The notes: generated by a model from the letters alone, not told the origin. DNA of 64,000 nucleotides from Lelliottia sp. WAP21 (GCF_020532665.2 NZ_JAIWPG020000014.1:1-64000); one strand, 5' to 3'; positions 30,097 to 40,105 are shown, numbered from the stretch's first letter. A program made the numbers and translations.

Positions 30097-31082
30097 GCCA
30101 ACTGGCGGTAAGGCCGCGGGTAACAAGAGAGAGTACAGCTATGTATCACCTTCGAGTACCGCAAACGGAAGAAGAGTTAGAAGCCTATTACCAGTTCCGC
30201 TGGGAGATGCTGCGCAAGCCCTTACATCAGCCGAAAGGGTCTGAACGCGACGCCTGGGACGCGTTAGCCCATCACCAGATGGTGGTGGATGAGGAGGGCA
30301 ATCTGGTCGCCGTCGGGCGGTTATATATCAATGCCGATTATGAAGCTTCAATCCGCTTTATGGCGGTTCACCCCAGCGTGCAGGATAAAGGGCTGGGGAC
30401 GCTGATGGCGATGACGCTCGAATCCGTCGCCCGTCAGGAAGGGGTCAAACGCGTCACCTGTAGCGCTCGCGAAGACGCCGTGGAATTTTTCTCGAAGCTT
30501 GGATTTGTGAACGAAGGTGAGATCACCGCGCCGCAAACCACGCCAATCCGCCACTTTTTGATGATCAAACCCATCGCCTCGCTCGACGATATCCTTCATC
30601 GCGGCGACTGGTGCGGGCAGCTGCAGCAGGCGTGGTATCAGCATATTCCGCTCAGTGAAAAAATGGGTGTGCGTATCCTGCAGTACACCGGACAGAAATT
30701 TATCACCACCATGCCGGAAGTGGGCAATCAAAATCCGCACCACACCCTGTTTGCCGGCAGTCTTTTTTCCCTTGCAACGCTGACCGGCTGGGGTCTGATA
30801 TGGCTGATGCTGCGCGAGCGTCATCTTGGGGGCACTATCATTCTTGCCGATGCGCACATCCGCTACAGCCGTCCCATCAGTGGCAAACCGAGTGCCGTCG
30901 CAGACTTAGGCGCGCTGGGTGGCGATCTCGACCGTCTCGCCCGTGGTCGCAAAGCCCGTGTGCAGATGCAGGTTGAACTCTTTGGTGACGACACCGCAGG
31001 CGCCGTGTTTGAAGGAACCTATATTGTTCTCCCCGCGAAGCCGTTTGGCGCGTTTGAAGAGGGTGGTAACGAAGAGGAGTAG
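30093..31082 (+). CDS. fabY: FabY (YiiD), GNAT plus thioesterase-like protein
   Basis: 329 residues. The N-terminal GNAT domain (about 15-150; acetyl-CoA loop [15 protein letters not shown]) is fused to a hotdog-fold YiiD C-terminal domain (about 175-320; [20 protein letters not shown]). In E. coli it can start fatty acid synthesis in place of FabH. ATG 30093 overlaps the dtd stop. No U-rich terminator is obvious downstream. Confidence 0.93.
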   Translation: MSQLAVRPRVTRESTAMYHLRVPQTEEELEAYYQFRWEMLRKPLHQPKGSERDAWDALAHHQMVVDEEGNLVAVGRLYINADYEASIRFMAVHPSVQDKGLGTLMAMTLESVARQEGVKRVTCSAREDAVEFFSKLGFVNEGEITAPQTTPIRHFLMIKPIASLDDILHRGDWCGQLQQAWYQHIPLSEKMGVRILQYTGQKFITTMPEVGNQNPHHTLFAGSLFSLATLTGWGLIWLMLRERHLGGTIILADAHIRYSRPISGKPSAVADLGALGGDLDRLARGRKARVQMQVELFGDDTAGAVFEGTYIVLPAKPFGAFEEGGNEEE

Positions 31083-31182
31083 GGGCGCGTTGCGCTTCTG
31101 GAAAGCGGCTCGCATAGACGAAACGCGGGCAGAGCAATAAGTAGCATTCTTCGATGTATCCCCCTAACGTATTCAAGGAGGG

Positions 31183-31199
31183 GTACGTCAATGACGTAC
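31183..31199. promoter_or_regulatory. Palindrome upstream of the toxin-antitoxin pair
   Basis: GTACGTCAATGACGTAC is a perfect 8-bp inverted repeat around one central base, 40 bp before the toxin start codon. Position and symmetry fit a HigA-type autoregulatory operator; this is inferred. Confidence 0.5.
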
Positions 31200-31238
31200 A
31201 TTAGGCATTTATTACCATAAGCCAATGGCGTATATTTA

Positions 31239-31550
31239 ATGCTATTCATTGAAACGGAAATCTTCACGTAAGACGTCAAACTTCTTCTGGATGACGTTGA
31301 ATATCACGAATTCCAGGTGTTCCTTGCCACGCAACCCGACCACGGCGACGTGATCCCTCATACGGGAGGCCTACGAAAGATTCGTTGGCTTGCTGGAGGC
31401 AAAGGGAAACGGGGTGGCGTGAGGGTGATTTATTATCACCGTATCCATAACAGTGAAATTAGATTGCTGCTGATTTACCGTAAAGGGATCAAAGATGACC
31501 TGTCAGCTAGTGAGAAAGCGATTCTGAAAAAGCTTAATGAGGGGTGGTAA
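31239..31550 (+). pseudogene. HigB/RelE-type toxin gene with in-frame stop at codon 11
   Basis: Translating from ATG 31239 gives MLFIETEIFT, then TAA at 31269-31271, then DVKLLLDDVEYHEFQVFLATQ and on through GDVIPHTGGLRKIRWLAGGKGKRGGVRVIYYHR to the normal end. The whole 103-codon frame otherwise reads as a complete HigB2-like mRNA interferase. A single substitution (for example AAA to TAA) explains the break. GTG 31317 could restart a 77-residue product lacking the first strand and helix, probably inactive. The antitoxin follows directly. A sequencing error cannot be excluded. Confidence 0.85.
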
Positions 31551-31841
31551 ATGGATAAGTTGTTATTTGAGCGTTTAACGCAAAGCATGGCTCAAATGAA
31601 CGAGATTGCTGAAGGTCAACGTCAGCCATCACGGACCTTTCAAATTGATGCGATGAAAATCAAAGAAATTCGTCAGGCTTCCGGACTCTCGCAAAGCAAA
31701 TTCGCCAGTTTAATTTCTGTTAGCGTCGATACTCTACGTAACTGGGAACAAGGGCGACGTTCACCCACCGGCCCTGCAAAGGCGCTACTCCGTGCGATTG
31801 CTAACGATCCACTGCACGTCATCCCTGCGCTTTCACATTAA
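31551..31841 (+). CDS. HigA-like antitoxin, XRE family (NadS-like)
   Basis: 96 residues. An N-terminal toxin-binding region is followed by an XRE helix-turn-helix (about 38-85: IKEIRQASGLSQSKFASLIS, then DTLRNWEQGRRSPTGPA). Its ATG directly follows the TAA of the toxin frame, so translation would normally be coupled. The gene is intact although the toxin is not. It probably still binds the promoter region. Confidence 0.9.
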   Translation: MDKLLFERLTQSMAQMNEIAEGQRQPSRTFQIDAMKIKEIRQASGLSQSKFASLISVSVDTLRNWEQGRRSPTGPAKALLRAIANDPLHVIPALSH

Positions 31842-31874
31842 AAAAGCCCGGCTGCCTATTCGCTAACCGGGCCT
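31839..31874 (-). terminator. Terminator of the fdoGHI-fdhE operon
   Basis: Minus-strand stem GCCCGG/CCGGGC with a 15-base loop, followed by six T that overlap the end of the antitoxin gene. Confidence 0.75.
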
Positions 31875-31883
31875 GTATGAAGA

Positions 31884-32813
31884 CTACTCCCCTTCACCCG
31901 GGAACAGGAACGGGTTAATGGAACTGCGGGCAAAGCCCTCTTGCTCCATATGCGCGTCCAGTACCAGCGTGGCGAGATCGTCAGCGACGGCCTCCACTTT
32001 CGGGTCTTTTTCCTGATACAGAATCTTCAGGTAGGTTCCGCAGTCACCGCAGCTTTCCGCTTTTACTGCCGCGTTTTCATTTTCCAGCGACCAGTAGTTC
32101 AGATCGCGGGTCTGCTCGCAGTTGCTGCATTTGATGCGCACCACGTGCCACTCGGTTTCACACAGGTTGCAGTGCAGATAGCGCAGCCCTTGCGTGGTGC
32201 CGATCTGTACCATGCTGGTCACCGGCATTGAGCCACAAACCGGGCAGAACTGGCGCGCTTCGCCGTACTCGGCGCGTGCTTTACCGGGGATCAGACTCGC
32301 CATCTGTGCCCAATAAAGCGACAGGGCGGCCCAGATAAACGGCGCTTTATCGCTGCTGACCAGGGCAAAGTCGGCGGCAAACAGCGCGCTTGCCATCTCT
32401 TCCAGCTCCAGCTCAGACGCTTTTTCCAGATTCTCAATGACCGCCAGCGCAGGGCCGCTCATCTCCGGTTTCAGCTCGGCAATCAGCGAGTGCAGCAGCT
32501 TATGCCAGTGCTTGTCACGCGGCAGAACATGGATATCCAGCGGCGGCTTGCCCTGCTCGTTCGCTTCTTTGATGCGCGCCGTCAGGTCGATTTGCAGCGG
32601 GTGGTCATACAGCACCACTTCCTGCGCATGGGCAATCAGCGCGGCGAAACGTAGAAAATCGCCAAGCGGGTTGTTCTCGGCCAGCTCGCGCAGACGCTCT
32701 GCGCGGCGGTTATACAGGTTCTTGAGTCTGGGGAATAACAGCGGCGGAATATATTCCGCCGTGCGTTTCTCGCTCGACCCCAGCTCATCTTGCGGGATTA
32801 TGCGAATACTCAT
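31884..32813 (-). CDS. fdhE: Formate dehydrogenase accessory protein FdhE
   Basis: A 309-residue cytoplasmic rubredoxin-like protein required for assembly of the respiratory formate dehydrogenases. Its C-terminal half has four Cys pairs (FCPVCGS, HCNLCE, CSNCEQ, CGDCG at about 195-285) of the iron-binding kind. It overlaps fdoI by 4 bp as last gene of the operon. Confidence 0.96.
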   Translation of the reverse strand: MSIRIIPQDELGSSEKRTAEYIPPLLFPRLKNLYNRRAERLRELAENNPLGDFLRFAALIAHAQEVVLYDHPLQIDLTARIKEANEQGKPPLDIHVLPRDKHWHKLLHSLIAELKPEMSGPALAVIENLEKASELELEEMASALFAADFALVSSDKAPFIWAALSLYWAQMASLIPGKARAEYGEARQFCPVCGSMPVTSMVQIGTTQGLRYLHCNLCETEWHVVRIKCSNCEQTRDLNYWSLENENAAVKAESCGDCGTYLKILYQEKDPKVEAVADDLATLVLDAHMEQEGFARSSINPFLFPGEGE

Positions 32814-33445
32814 TCAGTTTTCTTTTCCGTTGTCTTGCGGACTTCACGGTACCAGCGCGGGTGATGTTTCTTCGCCCACGTACTGGTCACCCATCCCTCC
32901 ACCATCGCGGTAATAGTGCCTTTCACCCAAAGGGCGGCGTAGATATGCACCATGATAACCACAATTAACGCCACTGCGGCAAATGAATGCAGCATCAGCG
33001 CAAATCGGATCACCGGGATTGAGAAAGCAGGCGCAAAGTACGGACGCCAGATGATCACGCCGCTCACCAGCAACAGGACCAGGAAGATAATCGCCGCCCA
33101 GAATACGCATTTCTGACCGAAGTTATAACGCCCGGTATCACCCACTTCCTCGTTGACGATGATCTTACGAATATTCTTCGCCCAAAAGATATCATCCCGA
33201 TTGATTAGATTATGGTGCCAGTAACGGAAAAACATGATGATAAACGAGGCAAACATAATGACCCCGACAAACGGGTGCAGAATGCGCGCCAGTTGTGGTG
33301 TCCCCATGATCTGCATCAGCCAGTTAAAGGAGGGGAAAAAGAACCCCAGCCCGCTTATCGCCGCCAGCATGAAACAGAAGGCGGTGACCCAGTGGTTGAT
33401 CCGTTCCGGCGCGGTGTAGCGCACGATGGTGTCACGTCGTTTCAT
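32810..33445 (-). CDS. fdoI: Formate dehydrogenase-O cytochrome b556 subunit
   Basis: 211 residues with four TM helices in the inner membrane. It anchors FdoGH and passes electrons to quinone through two b hemes; heme-ligand histidines are visible in [11 protein letters not shown] near residue 15, in the second helix and in [23 protein letters not shown] near 147-169. It overlaps fdoH and fdhE by 4 bp each. Confidence 0.96.
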   Translation of the reverse strand: MKRRDTIVRYTAPERINHWVTAFCFMLAAISGLGFFFPSFNWLMQIMGTPQLARILHPFVGVIMFASFIIMFFRYWHHNLINRDDIFWAKNIRKIIVNEEVGDTGRYNFGQKCVFWAAIIFLVLLLVSGVIIWRPYFAPAFSIPVIRFALMLHSFAAVALIVVIMVHIYAALWVKGTITAMVEGWVTSTWAKKHHPRWYREVRKTTEKKTE

Positions 33446-34344
33446 TTGCGCACCTCGTCTTTCTCTTCATGCAGGTTATCGTCTTCCTCTTCCGCGCGGT
33501 TTGGACCAACACCCACATAGTGGAAGATGCTTGCGGCGAAGGTGGCAGCAAAACCGACCGCTGCCAGCGGTTTCCAGACCCCTTTCCAGAACTTCACGGT
33601 GGCGCTGATTTCCGGATTCTCTGGCAGGCCGTGATACAGATTCGGCTTGTCGGCATGGTGCAACACGTACATGACGTGAGTACCGCCAACGCCAGAGGGA
33701 TCGTACAGACCTGCGTTATCATAACCACGGGTCTTCAGCTCGCCCACGCGTTCAGCCGCCAGCGTTTTCATATCCTCTTTGGAGCCAAAATGGATGGCGC
33801 CGGTTGGGCATGTTTTCACGCACGCAGGCTCCTGGCCGACGTTTACGCGGTCTACGCACAGCGTACATTTGTAGACGCGGTTATCTTCCGGGTTCAGGCG
33901 CGGTACGTCGAAAGGACAGCCCGCAATGCAGTAGCCGCAGCCGATACACTGTTCAGACTGGAAGTCGACGATGCCGTTGGCATACTGAATGATAGCGCCT
34001 TCTGACGGACACGCCTTCAGGCAGCCCGGGTCCGCACAGTGCATACAGCCATCTTTGCGGATCAGCCATTCCAGTTTGTCGTTTTGTTCCACTTCCGAGA
34101 AACGCATCACCGTCCAGGACTTGGCGGTCAAATCGGCGGGGTTATCGTACACCCCGACGTTGTGACCGACTTCGTCGCGCAGGTCGTTCCACTCCGAGCA
34201 GGCCACCTGACAGGCTTTACAGCCGATACAAGTGGTCACGTCGATAAGCTTCGCCACTTCCTGCTGGTGGTCCCGCGCCTGAGGCGCGGGGGTGAAACTA
34301 TTGGTCGCGGAACGACGGATAATATCTTGCGATTGATAAGCCAT
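33442..34344 (-). CDS. fdoH: Formate dehydrogenase-O iron-sulfur subunit
   Basis: 300 residues carrying four 4Fe-4S clusters, shown by cysteine sets such as [14 protein letters not shown] near 39-52, [14 protein letters not shown] near 100-113 and [13 protein letters not shown] near 132-144. A C-terminal TM helix (about 255-275) anchors it on the periplasmic side with FdoG. 12 bp after fdoG. Confidence 0.97.
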   Translation of the reverse strand: MAYQSQDIIRRSATNSFTPAPQARDHQQEVAKLIDVTTCIGCKACQVACSEWNDLRDEVGHNVGVYDNPADLTAKSWTVMRFSEVEQNDKLEWLIRKDGCMHCADPGCLKACPSEGAIIQYANGIVDFQSEQCIGCGYCIAGCPFDVPRLNPEDNRVYKCTLCVDRVNVGQEPACVKTCPTGAIHFGSKEDMKTLAAERVGELKTRGYDNAGLYDPSGVGGTHVMYVLHHADKPNLYHGLPENPEISATVKFWKGVWKPLAAVGFAATFAASIFHYVGVGPNRAEEEDDNLHEEKDEVRK

Positions 34345-34356
34345 AATTCGTCTCCG

Positions 34357-37300
34357 CTATACCTTTTCCACGTTCACAAGGAAGGCCTTAAATTCCGGCG
34401 TCTGCGTGTTCGCATCACCAACGAACGGCGTCAGGGTATTAGCGATAAACCCTTTCTTCGCCACACCTTCATAACCCCAGTGGATCGGGATGCCGATGGT
34501 ATCCACCTGCTGGCCATGTACGTTCAGCGTGCGAATACGCTTGGTCACCACCGCCTTGGCCTTGATGTAGCCACGGTTAGAGGAGACCTTCACGGTATCA
34601 CCATGGGCAATGCCGAGCTTGTTCGCCAGCTTCTCGCCGATCTCCACAAACTGTTCCGGCTGCGCGATCGCGTTAAGCAGCGCGTGCTTGGTCCAGTAGT
34701 GGAAGTGCTCGGTCAGACGGTACGTGGTGCCCACATACGGGAACTTGTCTTTTTTACCCAGCGCCTCGAAATCACCTTTGAAGATACGGGCTGCCGGGTT
34801 AGAGACCACGTTCGGGTGCAGCGGGTTGGTGCCCAGCGGCGTCTCAAACGGCTCGTAGTGTTCCGGGAATGGCCCTTCCGCCATCTTATCGATAGCAAAC
34901 AAGCGTCCCATCCCTTCAGGCTGCATGATAAACGGCCCGACATCGCTGCCTGGAGGGGCGGTACTGTAGTCCGGAATATCCACACCGCCCCATTTCGCGC
35001 CGTCCCATTTCAGCAACTGACGCTTCGGATCCCACGGATTACCCTGCGGGTCAGCGGAAGCACGGTTGTAGAGAATGCGGCGGTTCAGCGGCCATGCCCA
35101 GGCCCAGCCCAGCGTATTGCCGAGACCTGACGGGTCAGCGTTATCGCGGTTGGCCATCTGGTTACCTTTCGGTGTCCAGCTACCGGCAAAGATCCAGCAG
35201 CCACTGGCGGTCGTGCCGTCATCACGCAGGTGCGCGAAGGTACTGAGCTGATCGCCTTTCTTCGCCAGCACCGTCCCGGTGGCCGGGTCGATAACATCTG
35301 CCAGCGCTTTACCGTTGCTCTCCATCGCCACTTCTTCCGGCGCTGGATTTTCCGGCGTCGAGTAGTTCCAGGTCATGTTCAGCACCGGTTCCGGGTTCGC
35401 GCCGCCTTCGGCCGCATACATCTTACGCAGGCGTAAGAAGATACCGGCCAGGATCTCACCGTCGTTCATGGCGATGCCCGGGGCGTCCGCACCTTTCCAG
35501 TGCCACTGCAGCCAGCGACCGGAGTTCACAATAGAACCGTTCTCTTCCGCGAAGCAGGTAGAAGGCAGACGGAACACTTCGGTCTGAATCTTCGATGGGT
35601 CAACGTCATTCGACTCACCGTGGTTCTGCCAGAAGGTCGACGTCTCGGTGTTGAGTGGGTCAATCGTCACCAGGAACTTCAGTTTCGACAGGGATTCAAC
35701 CACCTTGTTCTTGTTCGGGAATGAAGCGACCGGGTTAAAGCCCTGGCACAGATAGCCGTTCACTTTGCCCTGATGCATCATCTCGAAGTACTGCAGAACG
35801 TCGTAACCTTTGTCCCACTTCGGCAGCCAGTCAAAGCCCCAGCTGTTTTCCGCGGTCGCTTTGTCACCGAAGAAGGCTTTCATCATCGAGACGAAGAACT
35901 TCGGATAGTTGCCCCAGTAGTTCACCTGACCTTCGAGCAGCGGTTTAGGCGTGCTGGCTGTGAGGTAGGTTTGCAGGTCGGTCTGTTTTTCGCTTGGCAG
36001 GTTCATGTAACCTGGTAGGCTTTGAGACAGCAGACCAAGGTCGGTCAGACCCTGAATGTTGGAGTGACCGCGCAGGGCGTTCACGCCGCCGCCTGCCATC
36101 CCCATGTTGCCGAGCAGCAGCTGAACCATCGCCATGGTACGGATGTTCTGCGCACCGACAGAGTGCTGGGTCCAGCCGAGCGCGTAGAGGAACGACGCCG
36201 TTTTGTCTTTCGCGCTGGTTTCGGCGATAAGCTCGCACACCTTCAGGAAGTCTTCCTTCGGCGTACCACAGATGTTTTCAACAACGTCCGGCGTGTAGCG
36301 GGAAACGTGCTCTTTCAGCAGGTTCCACACGCAGCGCGGATGCTGCAAGGTGGTATCACGCTTCGCAAAGCCTTTCTCGTCCAGCTCATAGTTCCAGCTG
36401 GTCTTGTCGTATTTGCGTTTTTCGGCGTCATAACCGCTGAACAAGCCATCATCAAAGCTGTAATCCTCACGCACGATCAGGCTGGCGTTCGTGTAAGCCT
36501 CGGTGTATTCACGGTTATATTTTTCGTTGGTTAGCAGGTACAGCAATACGCCTGACAGGAAAGTGATGTCAGTACCTGAACGAATAGGGGTGTAGAAATC
36601 CGCCACTGACGCCGTACGCGTAAAGCGGGGATCGATCACAATCAGTTTCGCACCGTTGTGGATTTTGGCTTCCATCGCCCAGCGGAACCCGACAGGGTGC
36701 GCTTCAGCGGCGTTACCGCCCATCACCACAATAAGGTTGGCGTTCTTGATGTCGACCCAGTGGTTGGTCATCGCACCGCGACCAAATGTTGGAGCAAGAC
36801 TTGCTACCGTTGGTCCGTGTCAGACACGCGCCTGGTTGTCGACCGCGAGCATACCGAGTGCACGCGTAAATTTCTGGGTTAAATAGCCGGTTTCATTACT
36901 GGACGCAGACGCACACAGCATCCCGGTGGAGAGCCAGCGGTTGACCGTAACGCCTTCGGCGTTTTGGGCCACAAAGTTCGCGTCGCGGTCTTCTTTTATC
37001 AGTTTAGCGATGCGGTCAAAGGCTTGTTCCCAGCTGATTTGCTGCCATTTATCAGAACCTGGCGCGCGATATTCCGGGAATTTCAGGCGGCTTTCAGAGT
37101 GGATAAAGTCCACCAGGCCTGCCCCTTTCGGGCACAGTGCGCCACGGTTGACCGGATGATCCGGATCCCCTTCGATGTGGAAGATGGATGCTTTGGCGTT
37201 TTTCGCACCGTCGCCCAGGCTGTACATCAACAGCCCACAGCCGACGGAGCAATATGTGCAGGTATTACGGGTTTCGCGGGTGCGCAGCAGTTTGTACTGC

Positions 37301-37407
37301 CGCGTTTCCGCCAGCGCTACGCCTGGAGCAAAGCCCAGTGCCGCCGCCGTCGTGCCTGCCATACCGCCAGCGCAGATCTTAAAGAACTGCCTTCTGCTGA
37401 CCTGCAT
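34357..37407 (-). CDS. fdoG: Formate dehydrogenase-O major subunit, selenoprotein
   Basis: A 1016-residue catalytic subunit oxidising formate with a W/Mo-bis-MGD cofactor on the periplasmic side. A twin-arginine leader (SRRQFFK, residues 4-10) precedes the 4Fe-4S motif CTYCSVGCG. Codon 196 is TGA (36820-36822) in NQARV-Sec-HGPT and is read as selenocysteine: the downstream hairpin matches the fdn/fdo SECIS and the frame continues to a normal C-terminus. The total length equals E. coli FdoG. Gene finders that treat TGA as stop would split it. SelA-D are needed in trans. Confidence 0.97.
36783..36822 (-). other. SECIS element of fdoG
   Basis: Right after the UGA the mRNA contains GGTAGCAAGTCTTGCTCC, which folds into an AGCAAG/CTTGCT stem-loop at the spacing used by SelB. 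Confidence 0.85.
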
Positions 37408-37437
37408 GGGTCACTCCTTGTTTCATGTCGACATTGC

Positions 37438-37536
37438 TACCCTGATACCTCGCGCCGCAGGGGCGTGGGCTGCACAGCAACATCCATGGGAATCACTGAT
37501 TAGCCGGCTTCCTGCAATGCGAATTATTTTGGGGCA
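37438..37536. repeat. Internally deleted ERIC element
   Basis: About 99 bp. Both ends match the ERIC copy at 59.3-59.4 kb (GGCGTGGGCTGC at the left, GGCTTCCTGCAATGCGAATT then ATTTTGGGG at the right), but most of the central CACTTACT/AAGTAAG arm is missing. Confidence 0.65.
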
Positions 37537-37548
37537 TTATTGTTATAC

Positions 37549-37573
37549 GTTGCGGTTAACGTTTAACCGCAAC
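37549..37573. repeat. Perfect 11-bp inverted repeat upstream of fdoG
   Basis: Arms GTTGCGGTTAA and TTAACCGCAAC are separated by CGT. No T run follows, so it looks like a protein-binding palindrome or a cruciform-capable site rather than a terminator. Confidence 0.6.
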
Positions 37574-37698
37574 ATAGAAAATTTGGGTTATACCCTCAAT
37601 TCTGCGAGGGGTATGGCTCAGAATACCACAATGTCGGTATGCCTGTTCCAACGGCGTTAATACAAAGTGAACGTATTATCACTGTGATGATTATAAAG

Positions 37699-37714
37699 TG
37701 TGATATCAGTCACA
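37699..37714. promoter_or_regulatory. Consensus CRP site
   Basis: TGTGATATCAGTCACA matches TGTGA-N6-TCACA exactly. It lies about 175 bp upstream of fdhD and 290 bp from fdoG. Confidence 0.65.
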
Positions 37715-37888
37715 AAAATATCCACAGCTGTTAAGGGGATGTATCTGCGAATCTGTTGTGCCTCTCCTGAATGAGTAGGTACACTTGTGGGGTAGGGTCG
37801 CTGAAAAGTTGATCCATACTATGCGCCGGGCATGCCGTTTATGTTGCAATAGCAGGCCTCACCCACGTGGTTGCTCAGGAATACCGTT

Positions 37889-38725
37889 GTGCCTAAACAA
37901 AATCGTGATATCCAGCCTTCACCATTGCCTGTTGGTGTTGTGGAACATTGGGTTCACAGACCCCCTACTATCACTCTAGCCACCCCCGATTTTCTGGCGG
38001 AGGAGGTGCCCGTTGCGCTGGTTTACAACGGCATTTCCCATGTGGTGATGATGGCCTCGCCGAAAGATCTCGAGCTCTTTGCCATTGGCTTTTCACTTTC
38101 GGAAGGCATTATTGCCCACCCGAATGAGATCTTCGGGATGGACGTGGTAAAAGTCTGCAACGGTCTGGAAGTGCAAATTGAGCTTTCCAGCCGCCGCTTT
38201 ATGGGATTGAAAGAGCGTCGTCGTGCCCTGGCGGGCCGAACCGGCTGCGGCGTATGCGGCGTTGAGCAACTTAACGACATTGGCAAGCCGATTGTCCCGC
38301 TGCCGTTTACGCAAACCTTCAATCTCGGCCATCTCGATCGAGCGCTGGCCCATCTTAACGACGTCCAGCCGATTGGACATCTCAGTGGTTGCACGCATGC
38401 CGCGGCCTGGGTGTTACCGTCGGGTGAGATTGCGGGCGGTCATGAAGATGTTGGCCGTCATGTCGCGCTGGATAAACTGCTGGGTCGTCGCGCAGGGGAA
38501 AGTGAAGCCTGGCAGCAGGGGGCCGCGCTGGTCTCCAGTCGGGCGAGCTATGAGATGGTCCAAAAGGCGGCGATGTGTGGCATCGAAATTCTGTTTGCGG
38601 TCTCTGCGGCCACCACGCTGGCGGTTGAAGTGGCCCAACGTTGTAATCTGACGCTCGCCGGATTCTGCAAACCTGGCAAAGTGACAATCTATACCCATTC
38701 TCAGCGATTAATCATTGATCAATAA
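37889..38725 (+). CDS. fdhD: Formate dehydrogenase sulfurtransferase FdhD
   Basis: Transfers sulfur from IscS to the Mo cofactor of formate dehydrogenase, which is needed for activity. 278 residues (E. coli 277). The catalytic CGVCG pair is in [14 protein letters not shown] near 118-131, with GCTHAAAW and [17 protein letters not shown] following. GTG 37889 is preferred: AGGAA lies 6-7 bp before it and the length fits. The first 35 residues differ from E. coli, the rest is close. It is divergent from fdoG. Confidence 0.94.
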   Translation: MPKQNRDIQPSPLPVGVVEHWVHRPPTITLATPDFLAEEVPVALVYNGISHVVMMASPKDLELFAIGFSLSEGIIAHPNEIFGMDVVKVCNGLEVQIELSSRRFMGLKERRRALAGRTGCGVCGVEQLNDIGKPIVPLPFTQTFNLGHLDRALAHLNDVQPIGHLSGCTHAAAWVLPSGEIAGGHEDVGRHVALDKLLGRRAGESEAWQQGAALVSSRASYEMVQKAAMCGIEILFAVSAATTLAVEVAQRCNLTLAGFCKPGKVTIYTHSQRLIIDQ

Positions 38726-38838
38726 ATTTGAATGACGTGAGCAAATCCTTCCGCTTTCAGTTGTGCGTGATGAAGCCTATTATTATCACATCAAGGCAAA
38801 ACGCCTTATCCAAACAACTTAATGAAAGGGTTTATCTC

Positions 38839-39051
38839 ATGAAAAGCATCAAAACTTTTGTCGCAGTAATCGCTCTGGCTACCTCTTTCGGTTCTTTCGC
38901 GGCACAGTCTGTCACCGCAACCGCCTCGACCATTGATGGCGCAGAAGCCAAAATTGCTGCACAGGCTCAGGAAGCGGGCGCATCATCTTACAAAATTACT
39001 CAGGCGTTTACGGGTAACCGCGTACACATGACCGCTGAACTGAACAAATAA
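38839..39051 (+). CDS. DUF1471 (YdgH/BhsA/McbA-like) periplasmic protein
   Basis: 70 residues: signal peptide (about 1-21, ending GSFA before AQSV), then a single DUF1471 domain with the family end AGASSYKITQAF then HMTAELNK. Such small exported proteins are linked to envelope or biofilm stress in enterics, but this member has no function known to me. ATG 38839 follows a weak GAAAGG; the frame is open from 38728 but upstream residues do not look like a leader. Followed by a strong terminator. Confidence 0.88.
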   Translation: MKSIKTFVAVIALATSFGSFAAQSVTATASTIDGAEAKIAAQAQEAGASSYKITQAFTGNRVHMTAELNK

Positions 39052-39069
39052 GCTGTCACACCGTCGAAA

Positions 39070-39093
39070 GAGCGCCCCCGGGGCGCTTTTTTT
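39070..39093 (+). terminator. Intrinsic terminator after the DUF1471 gene
   Basis: Stem AGCGCCCC/GGGGCGCT, then seven T; the T run touches the stop codon of the convergent azlD. Confidence 0.88.
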
Positions 39094-39418
39094 ATTGGAT
39101 CCCCGCCAGACGCAGCAATGCAGTCACCACCGCTGCCGCCACGATCACCACAATTAACGGCATTTTTCGCCAGGCTAAAAATACTGCAAACGCCACGCCC
39201 AGCACACGCGCCATGCCGGCAAAATGTTCACCTTCATAGAAAGTGGTTGCCAGTGCGACAGAAAACAGTAATACCGTGGCAGCATCAGAAAGCAGCGCCT
39301 GCGATCGCGCCGAGAGTGCCAGTCGGTTACCCAGTTTCGCGCCACCGAGGCGCATCAGATAGGTTCCGGCAGAAAGCATGGCGATGCCGAGGATAAAGAG
39401 CGTCATGTTTTCCATCAT
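39092..39418 (-). CDS. azlD: AzlD-type branched-chain amino acid exporter small subunit
   Basis: 108 residues, almost entirely hydrophobic with about four TM segments, and the AzlD pattern GTYLMRLGGAKLG near 18-30. It acts with AzlC as a two-component amino acid exporter (compare YgaZH in E. coli). It overlaps azlC by 4 bp. Family assignment is firm; the substrate is inferred. Confidence 0.88.
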   Translation of the reverse strand: MMENMTLFILGIAMLSAGTYLMRLGGAKLGNRLALSARSQALLSDAATVLLFSVALATTFYEGEHFAGMARVLGVAFAVFLAWRKMPLIVVIVAAAVVTALLRLAGIQ

Positions 39419-40074
39419 TTCTTCCTCGTCGCCAGGCCCAGCAAGGAAAGCAATACCGGTAAGCCAACCGGCGCAAAGGGAACCGCCGCCAGCGACAATG
39501 CCGCCCCGCTACAGGCACGGATAAGCGTGGTCCGGTTTTTAAAGGCAGGCACTACGAGGGCGAGTAAAATGGCAGGGAAAACGGCGTCCAGCCCGATGGT
39601 TTCCGGGGCAGGTAATAACTTACCCACCATGGCACCCAGCAGGGTACCCAGTGGCCAGATAAGCGCCACACCCAGCCCACAAAGCCAGTAGGCCGCCTTT
39701 CGCTGCTCCGGGGTTTTTTGTGACAGGCCAAACACCACGCTTTCGTCGTTCATGATGTGGCAGCCCAGCAGGCTCGCCGCGCGCGTGCCGACTAAATCAC
39801 GCACCGTAACGCCAAAAGGAACGTGGCGTGCATTCACCAGCAGGCCCGCTGCCGCTGCGGCAAGCGGGTTCCCCCCACTGGCAACAATACCGATAAACAT
39901 AAATTCCGACGCGCCTGCCAGCACTGTCACCGAGAGCACAAAGGGAACCCATAACGGAAACCCGTAGGCCATCGCCAGTGAGCCATAGGACATGCCCACG
40001 ACACCGACCGCCAGACACACCAGAATGATGGCTTTGATCGTGTCGCCTTTCAAAGATGAGAGAGAGTGCTTCAT
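39415..40074 (-). CDS. azlC: AzlC-type branched-chain amino acid exporter large subunit
   Basis: 219 residues with about five to seven TM helices. Typical family blocks are FVLSVTVLAGASEFMFIGI near 45-63 and GLLVNARHVPFGV near 77-89. It is divergent from an XRE-cupin regulator across 101 bp with a palindromic operator candidate, a standard azlCD arrangement. Confidence 0.9.
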   Translation of the reverse strand: MKHSLSSLKGDTIKAIILVCLAVGVVGMSYGSLAMAYGFPLWVPFVLSVTVLAGASEFMFIGIVASGGNPLAAAAAGLLVNARHVPFGVTVRDLVGTRAASLLGCHIMNDESVVFGLSQKTPEQRKAAYWLCGLGVALIWPLGTLLGAMVGKLLPAPETIGLDAVFPAILLALVVPAFKNRTTLIRACSGAALSLAAVPFAPVGLPVLLSLLGLATRKK

Positions 40075-40105
40075 ACATTTTTAGCCATATCGAACGAGTA
40101 TCCAT

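Larger units (their letters stand above)
37408..37888. promoter_or_regulatory. Divergent fdoG/fdhD intergenic region
   Basis: 481 bp without a gene. From left to right: an ERIC remnant (37438-37536), a perfect 11-bp inverted repeat (37549-37573), a weaker hairpin ATACCCTC...GAGGGGTAT (37590-37614), a consensus CRP site (37699-37714), and the fdhD leader. Confidence 0.7.

Noticed and set aside
34039-35130. 363-codon plus-strand frame over fdoH/fdoG
   Set aside because: Antisense to two certain genes, low-complexity composition, no family match recognised.
36820-37407. fdoG as a truncated or frameshifted gene
   Set aside because: The TGA is in the selenocysteine context with a SECIS hairpin and the frame continues unchanged for 820 codons.
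37175-37660. 161-codon ORF antisense to the fdoG start and the ERIC remnant
   Set aside because: No ribosome site or domain; crosses the ERIC remnant and the inverted repeat.
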